Shown here: piece after piece, positions 1-9,069 of the stretch
Numbering within the stretch: position 1 is the stretch's first letter
Layout: every line of letters begins with the position of its first letter
Origin: Bacteroidota bacterium
GTDB lineage: Bacteria > Bacteroidota > Bacteroidia > Bacteroidales > SKPS01
NCBI GenBank assembly: GCA_022709695.1
Contig: JAKLII010000005.1
Span: 124,001-188,000 of the forward strand
Length of the DNA stretch: 64,000 nucleotides
Direction of reading: 5' to 3'
Program-made: the position numbers and the translations under genes
The notes under the pieces: model-generated
Databases searched by the model: none
What the model saw: only the letters and a program-made list of their open reading frames with translations
What the model was told of the DNA's origin: nothing

Positions 1-799
1 TGTTGATTCCTGCAATTCCCCCGGTATATATACCAGAGTTATTCACGGTAACATTTGATATGCAATTTTGAATGGTTCCTTCACTCTTTCCAACAACTCC
101 ACCAACACTATTATATCCAGATACAGAGCCATTTACTGTTGCATTGTTTAAAATTCCATCATTCAAGTATCCCACAATCCCACCTACCTCTTCTGAACTG
201 CCGGTAACACTTCCGCTAAATCTGCAGTTGGTAATATTGCTTGAGTTTGCCTGCCCGACAATACCACCAACATCGGACCTGCCATTTATTGTACCCTGCA
301 CACTAATATTCGAGAGACTCCCTTCCAGTGTTCCAATTACTCCTCCGGTTGAATTTGTTCCATTTACAATAATATTTTCGAAAAATAAATCAGTGATGGA
401 GAATGAAGAACCTGTATTGGATATCATGGCAGCCTGATGGGTACCGGAACGGTTGATAACCAGACCCCTGATGGTATAGCCATCCCCTTTGATGGATCCA
501 TTCTGATACCCGATCGGATCAAATCCAAGGCCACCATTCCAACTGATGGTTTGGGATGCATCGATATCAGCAGTTAGTATGTAATGGGCATTATTGGAAG
601 CATATTTAATGTTTTGAAGATGGATGACATTAAAAATAATGTAAGGATTGCTAAGGGTTCCATTTCCGCCCCCGAACTGAGATACGGCCTGCGAAACAGG
701 TAAGAAAAGTACAGCGATACATAGTACCCTGCCAAGCCACCTTAATTTTGTGGATGAGGGAGTATCGGTAGGTCCGTAATTCGAAGAGATAATATGCAT
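1..799 (-). CDS. GLUG-motif repeat exported protein (partial, 3' end outside window)
   Basis: The reading frame opens at an ATG whose complement is at 797-799 and stays open to base 1, so the C-terminus is missing. About 266 codons are visible. A hydrophobic stretch (LRWLGRVLCIAVLFLPVSQA, about residues 19-38) looks like a signal peptide after a long N-region. The rest carries GLUG-type repeats: blocks ending VGGIVG, VGGIVG and VGGVVG, separated by short NC/NN turns (for example ITNCRFSGSVTG). GLUG repeats are found in bacterial surface proteins and are thought to form beta-helical stalks. By analogy with its neighbours it may end in a T9SS tail, but that part is not visible. Partner and substrate are unknown. 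Confidence 0.8.
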   Translation of the reverse strand, partial: MHIISSNYGPTDTPSSTKLRWLGRVLCIAVLFLPVSQAVSQFGGGNGTLSNPYIIFNVIHLQNIKYASNNAHYILTADIDASQTISWNGGLGFDPIGYQNGSIKGDGYTIRGLVINRSGTHQAAMISNTGSSFSITDLFFENIIVNGTNSTGGVIGTLEGSLSNISVQGTINGRSDVGGIVGQANSSNITNCRFSGSVTGSSEEVGGIVGYLNDGILNNATVNGSVSGYNSVGGVVGKSEGTIQNCISNVTVNNSGIYTGGIAGIN

Positions 800-851
800 A
801 GTTCAAGCGTAAATTATCCTATACAAAGTTATAAAAAAAAGTGAAATCGTG

Positions 852-859
852 TATCTTTG
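852..859 (+). promoter_or_regulatory. Bacteroidota -7 element upstream of proline dehydrogenase
   Basis: TATCTTTG matches the TAnnTTTG consensus of the Bacteroidota primary sigma factor. It lies 32 bp before the first ATG of the proline dehydrogenase. No clear TTTG -33 box is seen. Confidence 0.6.
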
Positions 860-891
860 CCTTAGATTTAATAAGTTTATTATAAAATTCT

Positions 892-2091
892 ATGACAATC
901 ATTCAGGACAGTGAGATGTTTATTAATACAGAGAATGCCTATGGTTTACGAAGCATCGGTGACCTAAGACGTGTCAGATGGATTTTTCGTCTTTTTCAGT
1001 ATCAAGCCATTATGCAACTTTTAATAAGACTCACCCGATTTTTAATCAGAGTTGGTTTTCCAATAGGCTGGTTGATTAGACCTGTTGTATTCAAGCAATT
1101 CTGTGGAGGTGAATCTCTTCATGAATCCCTAAAGGTTATCAGGCACCTGAATGCTGCAGGGGTTAAATCCATTCCCGACTTTTCTGCCGAGGGCAATGCA
1201 ACCGACAATGCTTTCCACCGTGTAAAGGAGGAGGTGTTGCAGACAATCCGGTTGGCGTCCAAAGAATCCTCAGTGATATATGCGGTATTTAAACCTACGG
1301 GTCTGGCTTCATTCGATTTATGGGAGAAGCTGAGTTCCGGGGTGGTACTCTTGCCTGATGAAGCAAACCAGAAAGCAAAGCTGGAGGAGTACCTTGAAGA
1401 GATCTTTACAAATGCATCAGCCAATGATGTTCCGGTATTGGTGGATGCGGAGGAATCCTGGATTCAACCGGCCATCGATCAGTACATCAGGATCTTCTCT
1501 GAAAAGTATAATCGTGATAAGGTATTGGTTTATAACACAGTACAAATGTACCGTACCGACCGGCTTGATTTTATCAGGCGGGAACTTGAAAGGGCTGTGT
1601 CCAGGGGTTACAGGCTTGGATATAAGATTGTCAGAGGTGCCTATCATGAAAAGGAGCAGCTGAGGGCCAGGGATATGGATTATCCTTCACCGGTATTTTC
1701 ACGCAAGGAAGATACAGATGAAGCTTACAATGCAGCGATTACCTATTGCTTTGAACACAATGAATGGATCGCATTGTGTGCAGCAACCCACAACGAGCAA
1801 AGCACGCTGCTCCTGGCAAAGCTGATGCTTGAGCACAGGGAAGAGATTAAACTGCCTGTAACATTTGCCCAGTTGTTCGGTATGAGTGATCATCTTACCT
1901 TTAACCTGGCAGCAGCAGGATTTACCGCAGCCAAATATCTGCCTTACGGGCCTGTTAGGGAGGTTTTGCCCTACCTGATCCGTCGTGCCGAGGAGAACCG
2001 TTCAGTAACCGGCGAAACCGGCAGGGAGCTCCGTTATATCCGCATGGAGTTAACACGCCGGCGTGTAAAAGAAAAGAGCCGGAACAGGTGA
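892..2091 (+). CDS. Proline dehydrogenase
   Basis: FAD-dependent oxidation of proline to pyrroline-5-carboxylate, the first step of proline catabolism. It is a stand-alone PRODH domain of 399 residues with no fused P5C dehydrogenase. Recognisable family blocks are YNTVQMYR (214-221), KIVRGAYHEKE (from 245), ATHNEQS, FAQLFGMSDHLTFNLA and the C-terminal RRAEENRS helix (364-371), whose arginines bind the substrate carboxylate in the family. The N-terminal part is the helical arm seen in Bacteroidota members. Two starts are possible, 892 and 916; the second matches the usual family N-terminus better. It is transcribed alone, and no P5C dehydrogenase gene is nearby. Confidence 0.93.
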   Translation: MTIIQDSEMFINTENAYGLRSIGDLRRVRWIFRLFQYQAIMQLLIRLTRFLIRVGFPIGWLIRPVVFKQFCGGESLHESLKVIRHLNAAGVKSIPDFSAEGNATDNAFHRVKEEVLQTIRLASKESSVIYAVFKPTGLASFDLWEKLSSGVVLLPDEANQKAKLEEYLEEIFTNASANDVPVLVDAEESWIQPAIDQYIRIFSEKYNRDKVLVYNTVQMYRTDRLDFIRRELERAVSRGYRLGYKIVRGAYHEKEQLRARDMDYPSPVFSRKEDTDEAYNAAITYCFEHNEWIALCAATHNEQSTLLLAKLMLEHREEIKLPVTFAQLFGMSDHLTFNLAAAGFTAAKYLPYGPVREVLPYLIRRAEENRSVTGETGRELRYIRMELTRRRVKEKSRNR

Positions 2092-2111
2092 TTCAGATAC
2101 AGTTTTTTTAT

Positions 2112-2119
2112 TACCTTTG
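2112..2119 (+). promoter_or_regulatory. -7 element upstream of lipoprotein gene
   Basis: TACCTTTG, 20 bp before the ATG at 2140, matches TAnnTTTG. It gives a leader of only about 15 nt. Confidence 0.5.
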
Positions 2120-2139
2120 GGGCGTCAAATCAGATCGAT

Positions 2140-2697
2140 ATGCAGCGTCGTGATCTACACAGGATCTTCGGGATAATCCTTTGTCTGGCCCTGATTTCCG
2201 GCTCAGGGATTTCCTGTAAAGTTACTCAGAAAACATCAGAAAAGGATCAAACAGGTATGAATGACCAGGGCAATCAGGGGGAAAAGATGGTGGGTGCGCT
2301 TCCGCCCATGATCATCTACAAAACACGTGGGGATTACCAGTTCCTGGTACCGGTAACCCTGAATCCGGAAAAAACAGCCGTGATCATGTTCCCTGCACCA
2401 ACCGATCTGCAATATGAAGGGCGCCTTGCCATTCCCGAGAACCTCGATCAGGGGTATCTGCTCGATTTAAGGGGGATTAACCAGCATACGGCATTTCTGC
2501 ATATCACCTATGAAAAATACAGCCAACTGGAAAATACTCCGGATCCTGCTGAACTTTTCAGTATGATACTGGATAAGGATCCCTTTGTTGAAATATATGT
2601 TTGTGGGGTAAGGGAAGGAAGGGATGCGGACATAGCAAAAGCACAGGACCTGATCCGTAATGGCAAACTGGGAGAATGTGTACGATGGATCCCCTGA
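2140..2697 (+). CDS. Lipoprotein of unknown function
   Basis: A 185-residue protein with a short basic N-region, a hydrophobic core and a lipobox-like SGSGISC (Cys27), so it is probably lipidated and sent to the envelope. After a polar linker (TQKTSEKDQTGMNDQGNQGE) comes a compact domain of about 130 residues with alternating beta-strand-like hydrophobic patterns (YQFLVPVTLNPEKTAVIMFP). No family or catalytic motif was recognised. It has its own -7 element and is followed closely by the C10 protease gene on the same strand, so the two may be co-transcribed. Confidence 0.7.
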   Translation: MQRRDLHRIFGIILCLALISGSGISCKVTQKTSEKDQTGMNDQGNQGEKMVGALPPMIIYKTRGDYQFLVPVTLNPEKTAVIMFPAPTDLQYEGRLAIPENLDQGYLLDLRGINQHTAFLHITYEKYSQLENTPDPAELFSMILDKDPFVEIYVCGVREGRDADIAKAQDLIRNGKLGECVRWIP

Positions 2698-2728
2698 TGT
2701 AAAGGAGAAATTTAATACGACAGACTAT

Positions 2729-4144
2729 ATGAAAAGTTTGGTAATGAAAAAGGCAACTTTAGGATGGTTAATGGTTTTGCTTTCGGTCAACCTGGCATTT
2801 GCCGGTGTTGTACCGGTGGAGGATGCCCGGCTGATAGCCAAGAACCTTTACTTTGAAAGGGTGCAGGCCTTCAGGCCTGTGAAAATGAGCATGATCGTCA
2901 TCACTGATGAGTTTTCGGTCGGGATGGCAGGGGAACCCCTGTACTATGTTTTTAATATTGGTAACAATGAAGGATTTGTGCTGGTGGCTGCAGATGACCT
3001 GGTGTACCCGGTATTGGGCTATGCTTTCACCGGGAGGTTCGCAGGTAACGATCTTCACCCTTCCATTTCTGCACAAATGGAGCTATATGAAGCCCAGATT
3101 GTGCACGCCAGGGAGGCAGAACCTTTTATGATTCCTGAAATTGCCGAAGTTTGGGACAAATACAGGCGCGAGCAGTTTACCCCGGCTAAAGATATCCAGA
3201 CGGTAGGCCCCATCTGCAAAACTACCTGGGATCAGGGCGGCTTTTACAACGACAGTTGCCCCGGTGGTTCGGTGACTGGTTGCGTGGCAACGGCTATGGC
3301 CCAGGTTATGAAAGCATTCAACTGGCCCCCGAAAGGGAAGGGATCTTATTCCTATACCCATCCGTCGTATGGGCTGCAATCTGCCAATTTTGGCATCACA
3401 ACTTACAAATGGAGTTCTATGCCCAATGTGGTATCTGCTCCCAATGCCCCCGTTGCCCAGCTTATGTACCATTGTGGTGTGTCGGTGGATATGAGTTACA
3501 GCCCGGGTGGTTCCGGAGCTTCGATGTTCAGGGCCAAGGATGCATTGTATATGTACTTCAACTACTCTCCCTTCATCCGGACAGCAACGAAAAGCGCCTA
3601 TACCGATATCTACTGGAAGATCCTGATCAGGGCACAGCACATGAATGGCAGACCGGTCATGTACTCCGGCCCCGGACATGCATTTGTATGCGACGGATTC
3701 CAGTATCCCGACCACTTCCACTTCAACTGGGGGTGGGGAGGCTCATATGACGGCTATTTTTATTTAACTTCCCTCAGACCGGGCGGTTACAATTTTACAA
3801 ACGGCCAGGATGCCATTGTGGATGCCTATCCTGACTCAGCCTCCAGATTTGATGCGTATGGAGAAGGTGGTATATGGAACCTCTCTGAAGGAGAACAAGT
3901 GCAGATAAATCCCAACCCCTCCGAAGACGGGATGGTGAACCTGATCATGCTTGCCGGATATTCAGGCGAAGTGCTGGTATCCGTTTCCGATATCAAAGGA
4001 GCTGTCAAAGACCAGTTTGTTATACAAAAACAGCACGAGTGGTCAGCAGAAAAGTTGAATCTTTCCCATCTTGGAAGTGGGTTTTACCTGGTAACCATAC
4101 AGATGGGGAACCAGACAAAGGTTTGTAAGTTGCTTATACAATAA
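2729..4144 (+). CDS. Streptopain-like C10 cysteine protease with T9SS tail
   Basis: Secreted papain-fold protease, 471 residues from the start chosen here. The frame is open from 2660, but that part overlaps the preceding gene; the ATG at 2729 gives a clean signal peptide (MKKATLGWLMVLLSVNLAFA). Residues about 25-150 look like the C10 inhibitory propeptide (VEDARLIAKNLYFER). The catalytic Cys is Cys185 in GSVTGCVATAMAQVM and the catalytic His is His317 in GPGHAFVCDGF, followed by HFNWGWGGSYDGYF, typical of the family. The last 80 or so residues (QINPNPSEDGMVNL to GFYLVTIQMGNQTKVCKLLI) are a T9SS type A sorting domain, so surface display or release through T9SS is expected. Confidence 0.92.
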   Translation: MKSLVMKKATLGWLMVLLSVNLAFAGVVPVEDARLIAKNLYFERVQAFRPVKMSMIVITDEFSVGMAGEPLYYVFNIGNNEGFVLVAADDLVYPVLGYAFTGRFAGNDLHPSISAQMELYEAQIVHAREAEPFMIPEIAEVWDKYRREQFTPAKDIQTVGPICKTTWDQGGFYNDSCPGGSVTGCVATAMAQVMKAFNWPPKGKGSYSYTHPSYGLQSANFGITTYKWSSMPNVVSAPNAPVAQLMYHCGVSVDMSYSPGGSGASMFRAKDALYMYFNYSPFIRTATKSAYTDIYWKILIRAQHMNGRPVMYSGPGHAFVCDGFQYPDHFHFNWGWGGSYDGYFYLTSLRPGGYNFTNGQDAIVDAYPDSASRFDAYGEGGIWNLSEGEQVQINPNPSEDGMVNLIMLAGYSGEVLVSVSDIKGAVKDQFVIQKQHEWSAEKLNLSHLGSGFYLVTIQMGNQTKVCKLLIQ

Positions 4145-4194
4145 CTTAATATTAAGCGCATTAGCTCTGTATTCAAGCTGCCAATTCCAATACA

Positions 4195-4611
4195 ATGAAA
4201 CTGAAATATCTTATGAAAAATTCCATCATAATCATCCTTGCAGCTCTTGTCGTGCTCTCTGTTTCTTCGGGTTGCGGCAAATTAAAAAAGCCTACCACTG
4301 CAAACATAACAGTCGTATGTTCGCCATTACCGGGGAAAACCGTGGATGTCAGCAACCTGAAGGCTGAGTTGCATGGTACTGCCACCTATGACAACCTGAA
4401 GTACCATTTTGACGTCAAAGGAACCGCTGCAAGTTCAACGGGCACCATGAAGGAAATTGCTCCCGGCAGATACTTCCTTGTGGTTTGGAAAGACCTCGAT
4501 GCCAGCAGTACCTTTTCAAAGGATGACATCTTCGGGTTTTATCCCACCGCACTCGATCTGGCAGCAGGTGACGAAAAGAACCTCACTGTGCAGATGTACA
4601 TTGTGGAATAA
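4195..4611 (+). CDS. Small lipoprotein of unknown function
   Basis: 138 residues. A hydrophobic segment ending in SVSSGC (about Cys27) is a good lipobox. The remaining 110 residues look like one beta-sandwich: ANITVVCSPLPGKTVDVSNLKAEL, then GRYFLVVWKDLDASSTFSKDDIFGFYP, which resembles the strand pattern of carboxypeptidase-regulatory or transthyretin-like folds (short tag sequences around PGRYFL). That likeness is by eye only. It lies 50 bp after the C10 protease gene on the same strand. Confidence 0.7.
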   Translation: MKLKYLMKNSIIIILAALVVLSVSSGCGKLKKPTTANITVVCSPLPGKTVDVSNLKAELHGTATYDNLKYHFDVKGTAASSTGTMKEIAPGRYFLVVWKDLDASSTFSKDDIFGFYPTALDLAAGDEKNLTVQMYIVE

Positions 4612-4620
4612 CATTTTTTC

Positions 4621-4628
4621 TATCTTTG
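4621..4628 (+). promoter_or_regulatory. -7 element upstream of CAP-domain lipoprotein gene
   Basis: TATCTTTG fits TAnnTTTG, with ATTG 17 bp upstream at 4600-4603. The leader to the ATG at 4709 is about 75 nt, longer than at most genes in this window. Confidence 0.5.
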
Positions 4629-4708
4629 CATCCGGTTCTTTTGAAGGCAATGAATGCTTAATTGTCTTATATTCAGTATTTAATATAATCTAAAACGTAT
4701 AAGGTAAT

Positions 4709-5737
4709 ATGAAGAGGTATGTTTCTTTGGCTGTTGTGCTGGCGGTTATCGCTATGGTAGTACTGGCCGCTGGTTGTAAAAAAGATGATGACGATGATAC
4801 CCCCACTGAGCTGACCCCGCGTGAGAAGGCCATTAAAGATTACACCGATAATTATGTCGGATCCATGGTGGCTGATCCTGCATGGACCGGAAGTACCAGT
4901 GGTTGCAACGAAGGCACCATATCACAGGATGCCCGCAACAAGGTAATTCAGCGGCTCAACTATTTTCGCAGGATCTGTGGTTTGAAAGACAATGTGGTTG
5001 AAAATCCGGATCAGCATGTGGGATGCCAGAAGGCATCATTGTGCTTTAAGGCGCAGAACAGCCTCAGTCACTTCCCGCCGCAGTCGTGGGCATGCTGGAC
5101 ACAGGCAGGATACGATGCAGCCGGCACCTCCAATATCGCCTGGGGTACCGCCACCAGTGGTGATTTCTGTGTTCACAGCACCTACGGGGTTTCCGGTTTC
5201 ATCGAAGATGCCGGTGCCAACAACACCAAGGTGGGGCACCGCGCATGGTTTCTGATGCCTGGCCTTTTCAAGCTGGGCGTAGGTTCAACCAACTCCACCT
5301 GCTGCATGCAGTGGAAAGACAACTACAACACTACCGGAACTGCCGGTGAATTCATCGCTTATCCCCCCTCAGGGTTTGTTCCCAACGCAGTTGTATATCC
5401 CCGCTGGTCGTTCACCATCCCTACCGGTGCCGGTTTCACCGGAGCTACCGTAACCATGACAGATGCCAACGGTGCGCCTGTAACCTGCAACGTGATCAAT
5501 AAACCTGCCCACCAGCCCGGATCGTATCCGCTGCAGCACCTGGTATGGGAGCCGAATATCAATCCGGCCACCATCATGGCTGATGCAAAGTACACGGTAA
5601 CCATCAACAACGTTACAGGTGCTCCCAAAACCTCCTATACCTATGAGGTTACCATCATTCCGGTAACCCCGTCGTTTAAGAAAGTATCTCCGGAAGATAC
5701 CGACAACAGGGTGTTCATGTCGGTTTTCGGCAGGTAA
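4709..5737 (+). CDS. CAP-domain (SCP/PR-1) lipoprotein
   Basis: 342 residues. The N-terminus has a lipobox (VVLAAGC, about Cys23) followed by a KKDDDDD linker, so the protein is probably a lipoprotein. The middle carries CAP superfamily features: a helix KVIQRLNYFRRICGL, an SHFPP turn, and HRAWFLMPGLFKLGVGSTN, where the strand before LGVG fits the CAP core. The C-terminal 90 residues (VVYPRWSFTIP to YTYEVTIIP) look like an Ig-like beta domain. It has many Cys residues, some perhaps forming disulfides. Bacterial CAP proteins have mixed or unknown roles, so no substrate is proposed. A strong terminator follows. Confidence 0.82.
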   Translation: MKRYVSLAVVLAVIAMVVLAAGCKKDDDDDTPTELTPREKAIKDYTDNYVGSMVADPAWTGSTSGCNEGTISQDARNKVIQRLNYFRRICGLKDNVVENPDQHVGCQKASLCFKAQNSLSHFPPQSWACWTQAGYDAAGTSNIAWGTATSGDFCVHSTYGVSGFIEDAGANNTKVGHRAWFLMPGLFKLGVGSTNSTCCMQWKDNYNTTGTAGEFIAYPPSGFVPNAVVYPRWSFTIPTGAGFTGATVTMTDANGAPVTCNVINKPAHQPGSYPLQHLVWEPNINPATIMADAKYTVTINNVTGAPKTSYTYEVTIIPVTPSFKKVSPEDTDNRVFMSVFGR

Positions 5738-5764
5738 ATCAAGGGATTCCGAAAGATTTTAAGA

Positions 5765-5797
5765 CCGGCTGATCGACAGATCAGCCGGCTTTTTTTA
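5765..5797 (+). terminator. Rho-independent terminator after CAP lipoprotein
   Basis: A perfect 10-bp stem CCGGCTGATC / GATCAGCCGG with a GACA tetraloop is followed by a run of T. It sits between convergent genes. The opposite strand lacks a clean T run, so it serves mainly the plus strand. Confidence 0.92.
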
Positions 5798-7018
5798 TAA
5801 GGCTGCCAGCAACAGGTTGATATCCTGTCCGGTGATGTTGAATTTTTTGCTGGCCCCGGGATGGGTGAGAATCCCCTGGTACAGGTAAATGGCTTCCAGT
5901 AACCCCTGTTCATGCAGCAGGAACTGGTTGAAATTGACAAAGTCGCCAAGATGGAGCAACAAGGGTGTGAAGTAGTTGCTCAGGGCATACGAAGTGGTAC
6001 GGGCATATCGTGATGCGATATTCGGCACGCAGTAATGGATGATTCCATGATGCACAAAAAACGGATCCTGATGGGAAGTTTGCCTGGAGGTTTCGAATAC
6101 ACCCCCCTGATCTATGCTCACATCAATGATTACGGCACCCTGTTTCATCTCCTCCACCATCTCCTCAGGTATCAGGAAAGGGATATGTCCGTCTTCAGCC
6201 TGCATCGCACCAATCACCACATCGGCGGTGCGCAGGGCTTTGAGCAGAACCTTAGGCTGCAGGATGGAGGTAAACACCGCATGCTGCAAATCGTTGGAGA
6301 TGGACCGGAGCTTGTGGATGTGGTCATCAAAAACCCTTACCACTGCTCCCATGTGCAGGGCAGCCCTTGCGGCAGCTGATCCAACGGCACCCCCTCCGAT
6401 GATGACTACCTCTGCAGGGGTGATGCCGGGAAACCCTCCCAGGATGATGCCCCTGCCGTGCTCCGGGTGGGCAAGCAGTTCGGCAGCGATGATGACACTT
6501 CCGTTCCCGACAATTTCACTGATGGACTGCATCACGGGGAACCTTCCGGTTTTGTCGCGGATCGTTTCGTAGGTAAGTGCGGTGGTTTTTTTCCGTATCA
6601 GGGCCTGAAAATACTCCCTGTCCCTGCCACAAAAATTCAACGCCGAAATCAATATCCTGCGATTCTCCAGTAGCTCAATCTCTTCCGGGGTGGGAGGGCT
6701 TACCTTTAAAACCACATCAGACCGGAATACTTCGGACACATCCTGGGAGATCAGTGCCCCATTTTCAGCGTATTCAATATCCTGAAATCCTGCGTGGGTC
6801 CCTGCATTTTCCTGAATAACCACCTGATGGCCCTGGTGTACCAGCATCCCAACCGATTCAGGAACCAGCGGAACACGCCGTTCCTCAAAAGCGACCTCTT
6901 TGGGGATGCCGATCCTGAGCACATTTTTTGAAAGGATCTGTTCCGCCAGTTGTTCACGTGTGAGATACTGGCCAATAGGATTAGGCCGAATAAAGGTTGC
7001 AGCATCATCAGCCATCAT
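5795..7018 (-). CDS. ald: Alanine dehydrogenase
   Basis: NAD-dependent interconversion of alanine with pyruvate and ammonium. The 407-residue protein has the AlaDH/PNT N-terminal domain (KEVAFEERRVPLVPESV, then a conserved GF segment), a Rossmann motif VVIIGGGAVGSAAARAA, and the family block DQGGVFETSRQTSH followed by HYCVPNIASRYARTTSYALSN near the C-terminus. An N-terminal extension of about 30 residues precedes the domain, as in other Bacteroidota copies. It begins 8 bp after the tsaE stop codon, so tsaE and ald are probably read together with porX upstream. Confidence 0.93.
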   Translation of the reverse strand: MMADDAATFIRPNPIGQYLTREQLAEQILSKNVLRIGIPKEVAFEERRVPLVPESVGMLVHQGHQVVIQENAGTHAGFQDIEYAENGALISQDVSEVFRSDVVLKVSPPTPEEIELLENRRILISALNFCGRDREYFQALIRKKTTALTYETIRDKTGRFPVMQSISEIVGNGSVIIAAELLAHPEHGRGIILGGFPGITPAEVVIIGGGAVGSAAARAALHMGAVVRVFDDHIHKLRSISNDLQHAVFTSILQPKVLLKALRTADVVIGAMQAEDGHIPFLIPEEMVEEMKQGAVIIDVSIDQGGVFETSRQTSHQDPFFVHHGIIHYCVPNIASRYARTTSYALSNYFTPLLLHLGDFVNFNQFLLHEQGLLEAIYLYQGILTHPGASKKFNITGQDINLLLAAL

Positions 7019-7026
7019 GCAGTGGA

Positions 7027-7467
7027 TTATGGTTCTGTGGCAGCACGGTAGGTCACAAACCGGCTGTTTGTACCGGCTTCCGTTTCAATTTTTAAAGATA
7101 TATAATTTTCCGGCAATAGGGCAGAAATAATTTCAGGCCATTCAACAAAACACCAGCTTCCACTGTACAATATCTCTTCCAGCCCCAGGGTTGCAACATC
7201 TGTTTCTTTTTCAACACGATATAAATCAATATGATACAGAATATCTCCCTGGTCAGAATAGTACTCATTTACAATGGTAAATGTGGGCGAACTCGCGGTT
7301 TCATGTACACCTGCAGCTGCACAGAAGGCTTTCACGAAGGTGGTTTTTCCGGTACCGAGGTCCCCCTGAAGGGTAATAACTCCCGGATACTGAGCCTCTT
7401 TAAGGATGTCTGAAGCAAGACGGCTGAGGGCAGTAAAGTCGTTTTCTGCGATCCGGTAGGTTTTCAC
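7027..7467 (-). CDS. tsaE: tRNA threonylcarbamoyladenosine biosynthesis ATPase TsaE
   Basis: ATPase partner of TsaB and TsaD in making t6A37 on ANN-decoding tRNAs. It is 146 residues, the normal family length. Walker A is GDLGTGKTTF (about 35-44), followed by SSPTFTIVNEY and the acidic HIDLYRVEKETD motif, then the VEWPE block near the C-terminus that typifies the family. Its start lies 5 bp after the porX stop and its stop 8 bp before ald, so porX-tsaE-ald is a tight minus-strand operon. Confidence 0.95.
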   Translation of the reverse strand: MKTYRIAENDFTALSRLASDILKEAQYPGVITLQGDLGTGKTTFVKAFCAAAGVHETASSPTFTIVNEYYSDQGDILYHIDLYRVEKETDVATLGLEEILYSGSWCFVEWPEIISALLPENYISLKIETEAGTNSRFVTYRAATEP

Positions 7468-7472
7468 GAAAT

Positions 7473-9029
7473 TCAGGTTTTTGATCTCATTTCAATCACA
7501 GGTACCAGTATCTCCTCCATCGAAATGCCGCCGTGCTGGAAGGTGTTACGGTACATATTGGCAAAATGGCTGTAGTTATTGGGGTACACAAAGTAATCGT
7601 TCTCGCGGCAGAAAACAAAGGAGGTGGAAACATTGGCACGGGGCAGGAAAATCTCTTCGGGGTGACGCACTTCAAAGACATCTGAGGAATTAAAATTCAG
7701 ATTTTTACCAAACTTGTACCGAAGGTTGGTATTGGTATTCCTGTCTCCCAGGATTTTTACAGGGTTCTGGCATTTCACGGAGCCGTGATCGGTGGTAAGC
7801 AGGATTCTTCCCCCTTTCTCACCGATATGCTTTACGATATCAAGCAGGGGTGAGTGGTTGAACCAGGATTGCGTGAGGGACCGGTATGCAGCCTCATCAT
7901 CAGCCAGTTCCCGTATCACTTCCATTTCCGTACGGGCATGCGATAGCATATCGACAAAATTGTAGACAATGATGTTCAGCGGGTTGTCATTCAGGTTGTT
8001 GATGGTATCCGCCAGTTTCCGACCTGCCTGCAGGTTCAGGATTTTGTTATAGCTGTAGCGGATATTCAGCCCGAACCGTTTCATATATTCACCCACCAGT
8101 TCCCCTTCATATTGGTTTTTGGTCCCTTCATCCAGCTCATCCACCCAGAATTTCGGATATTTTCTGGCTATTTCCAGTGGCATAAGTCCGGCAAAGAGGG
8201 CATTCCGGGCGTATTGGGTGGCAGTGGGGAGAATGCTGAAATAGAGATCGTCGTTCTCAATCCTGAAATATTGGGCAAACAGCGGTTCCAGAGCTTTCCA
8301 CTGGTCATACCGCAGGTTGTCGATCACAATCAGATACACCGGGGTTTTATCCTGCAGCATCGGGAATAGCTTGTTCCTGAGCAGTGTATGGGACATAACA
8401 GGGGTTTGCAGCGATTTCCCCTGGATCCAGTCCTTGTAATTGTTTTCAATATAGCGCGAGAACACGGCATTGGCTTCGGTCTTCTGCATGGCAAGAATAT
8501 CCAGGATCCCCTGATCCTCATTCTTTTCAAGATCTATCTCATAGTAGCACAGTTTTTTATAGATTCCGTACCATTCCTGATGGGTAAGCCTGGGTCCGAT
8601 CATGGATCCGATGGTACGGAATTCCTGCTGATACGACATGCTGCTTTTTTCGCTCACCAGCTTCCGCTCATCAAGGTTTTTCTTGAGACAAAGCAGAATC
8701 TGGTTGGGATTCACAGGTTTGATGAGGTAATCGGCGATTTTGGAGCCGATGGCATCCTCCATGATGGATTCCTCTTCACTTTTGGTGATCATCACTACAG
8801 GCAGATGGGGCCTGATTGCTTTGATCTGCATGAGGGTCTCCAGTCCTGTAAGACCTGGCATATGTTCATCGAGAAAAACAATATCGTAATTTTGTGTACC
8901 AATCATCTCGACGGCCTCTCTGCCGTTATTGACAGTATCTGTTTTGTACCCTTTCGATTCGAGAAACAGGATATGGGGTTTCAGCAGGTCAATTTCATCA
9001 TCTGCCCATAAAATCCGTAATTTGTCCAT
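7473..9029 (-). CDS. porX: T9SS response regulator PorX
   Basis: 518 residues. The frame is open from 9209, but the start chosen (ATG, complement 9027-9029) begins MDKLRILWADDE, the normal PorX N-terminus, and lies just after a -7 element. Residues 1-125 are a CheY-like receiver: acidic pocket D10/D11, phospho-acceptor D54 in VFLDEHMPG, and K in ITKSEE. The rest is the PglZ alkaline-phosphatase-like domain (LIVIDNLRYDQWKAL; LLTTDHGSVKC). In Porphyromonas PorX works with PorY and SigP to control T9SS genes, and its PglZ domain has been reported to be a zinc-dependent phosphodiesterase on oligonucleotides. No porY is visible here. It is divergent from the HD gene. Confidence 0.95.
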   Translation of the reverse strand: MDKLRILWADDEIDLLKPHILFLESKGYKTDTVNNGREAVEMIGTQNYDIVFLDEHMPGLTGLETLMQIKAIRPHLPVVMITKSEEESIMEDAIGSKIADYLIKPVNPNQILLCLKKNLDERKLVSEKSSMSYQQEFRTIGSMIGPRLTHQEWYGIYKKLCYYEIDLEKNEDQGILDILAMQKTEANAVFSRYIENNYKDWIQGKSLQTPVMSHTLLRNKLFPMLQDKTPVYLIVIDNLRYDQWKALEPLFAQYFRIENDDLYFSILPTATQYARNALFAGLMPLEIARKYPKFWVDELDEGTKNQYEGELVGEYMKRFGLNIRYSYNKILNLQAGRKLADTINNLNDNPLNIIVYNFVDMLSHARTEMEVIRELADDEAAYRSLTQSWFNHSPLLDIVKHIGEKGGRILLTTDHGSVKCQNPVKILGDRNTNTNLRYKFGKNLNFNSSDVFEVRHPEEIFLPRANVSTSFVFCRENDYFVYPNNYSHFANMYRNTFQHGGISMEEILVPVIEMRSKT

Positions 9030-9061
9030 TGAAATCAGATTTGCGTAATTTGTTAAACAAA

Positions 9062-9069
9062 CAAAAGTA
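9062..9069 (-). promoter_or_regulatory. -7 element of the porX-tsaE-ald operon
   Basis: Read on the minus strand this is TACTTTTG, matching TAnnTTTG. It is 32 bp upstream of the porX ATG and lies inside the 46-bp gap shared with the divergent HD gene. Confidence 0.6.

Noticed and set aside
72-437. A 121-codon plus-strand frame rich in Pro and Thr
   Set aside because: It is the reverse of the GLUG repeats encoded on the minus strand.
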